From Paraclostridium tenue (GTDB taxonomy: Bacteria; Bacillota; Clostridia; Peptostreptococcales; Peptostreptococcaceae): a stretch of DNA of 64,000 nucleotides. The translations under genes were made by a program, and so were the position numbers. Under the pieces are notes generated by a model, which did no database searches, had not been told where the DNA came from, and was given only the letters and a program-made list of their open reading frames with translations. Shown piece by piece: positions 63,814 to 64,000 of the stretch. How positions within the stretch are numbered: position 1 is the stretch's first letter; each line of letters opens with the position of its first letter. The DNA lies in NCBI RefSeq assembly GCF_015668515.1, contig NZ_JADPFO010000001.1, positions 1,142,823 to 1,206,822 on the forward strand. The letters run 5' to 3'.

Positions 63814-64000
63814 TTAAGTATAAAATAAGTTAGAGTTTTGATGTATTATCCAAACTATAAGGGGAGCATACATAAAAAGGCACAGTAATCGTTGCCATAG
63901 ACCTTCTAATGCAAATACTGTATTTTTAAACTTAGGCTTTTCTCCTATAACAAAAAAAATTAAAGAAATTAAACTCAAAATAAAAAATACAGATAAAATA
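63814..64000 (-). CDS. Partial membrane protein (DUF998-like C-terminus)
   Basis: The last 61 codons of a gene that begins beyond the window. The reading is ILSVFFILSLISLIFFVIGE then KNTVFALEGLWQRLLCLFMY and APLIVWIIHQNSNLFYT. There are two membrane segments with the intervening EGLWQRL loop, as at the end of DUF998-type proteins. The 5' part is needed for a firm call. Confidence 0.65.
   Translation of the reverse strand, partial: ILSVFFILSLISLIFFVIGEKPKFKNTVFALEGLWQRLLCLFMYAPLIVWIIHQNSNLFYT

Overview
The window is a low-GC, AT-rich chromosomal segment of a Gram-positive anaerobe. Gene content (pyruvate formate-lyase, CstA, several short lipoproteins, an EFR1-type ferredoxin/flavodoxin, oleate hydratase, creatinine-catabolism genes), strong AGGAGG-type ribosome sites and dense short stem-loop terminators fit a clostridium, probably of the Peptostreptococcaceae (Paraclostridium/Paeniclostridium-like). 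The species is inference. No rRNA, tRNA, CRISPR array or intact IS element was seen.

Layout. 0-15 kb is ordinary core: an AI-2E-type permease, an RND pump with its own TetR repressor (operator lying exactly between -35 and -10), pflB, cstA, a FUSC-type membrane protein, a YHYH surface protein and a YjiH permease. 15-26 kb is accessory: a YkgJ cysteine-cluster protein, then a defence island on the minus strand with a PDDEXK/DUF5655 protein, an FRG-domain protein, a DUF5986-type protein and a complete type I restriction-modification system (hsdS, hsdM, hsdR). 26-36 kb mixes lipoproteins, a small phage-like module (amidase, DUF1659, DUF2922, YvrJ), two overlapping dynamin-like GTPases, and decayed prophage replication genes (DnaD/DnaC-like) next to a 5'-truncated XRE repressor. 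36-40 kb holds oleate hydratase with a TetR regulator and a TDT-family transporter. 40-43 kb has DUF3189, TelA and XpaC genes. 43.5-48 kb is a creatinine-use cluster (cytosine/creatinine deaminase, creatininase, EamA permease, PucR regulator). 48-50 kb is an ABC-F protein behind a leader peptide and attenuator. 50-59 kb has lipoproteins, a CGGC protein, YitT, a YhbD-bactofilin operon, an S41 protease, and a DUF3796/XRE pair. 59-64 kb has a GNAT enzyme, a divergent TetR/EFR1 pair with a 28-bp palindrome, an ECF sigma/DUF4179 pair, VanZ, and the tail of a membrane protein running off the end.

The items I consider most worth a second look are: (i) two copies (21.0 kb and 39.9 kb) of a roughly 90-nt hairpin element with a conserved core but different, still perfectly complementary outer stems; (ii) a 17-codon leader ORF whose stop codon sits in the 5' arm of a terminator upstream of the ABC-F gene; (iii) the paired dynamin-like GTPases and the FRG/DUF5655/DUF5986 genes beside the type I system as candidate defence functions; (iv) scattered, mutually matching fragments of phage replication genes and of the YvrJ module, showing repeated acquisition and decay at several sites; and (v) the creatinine cluster in an anaerobe.
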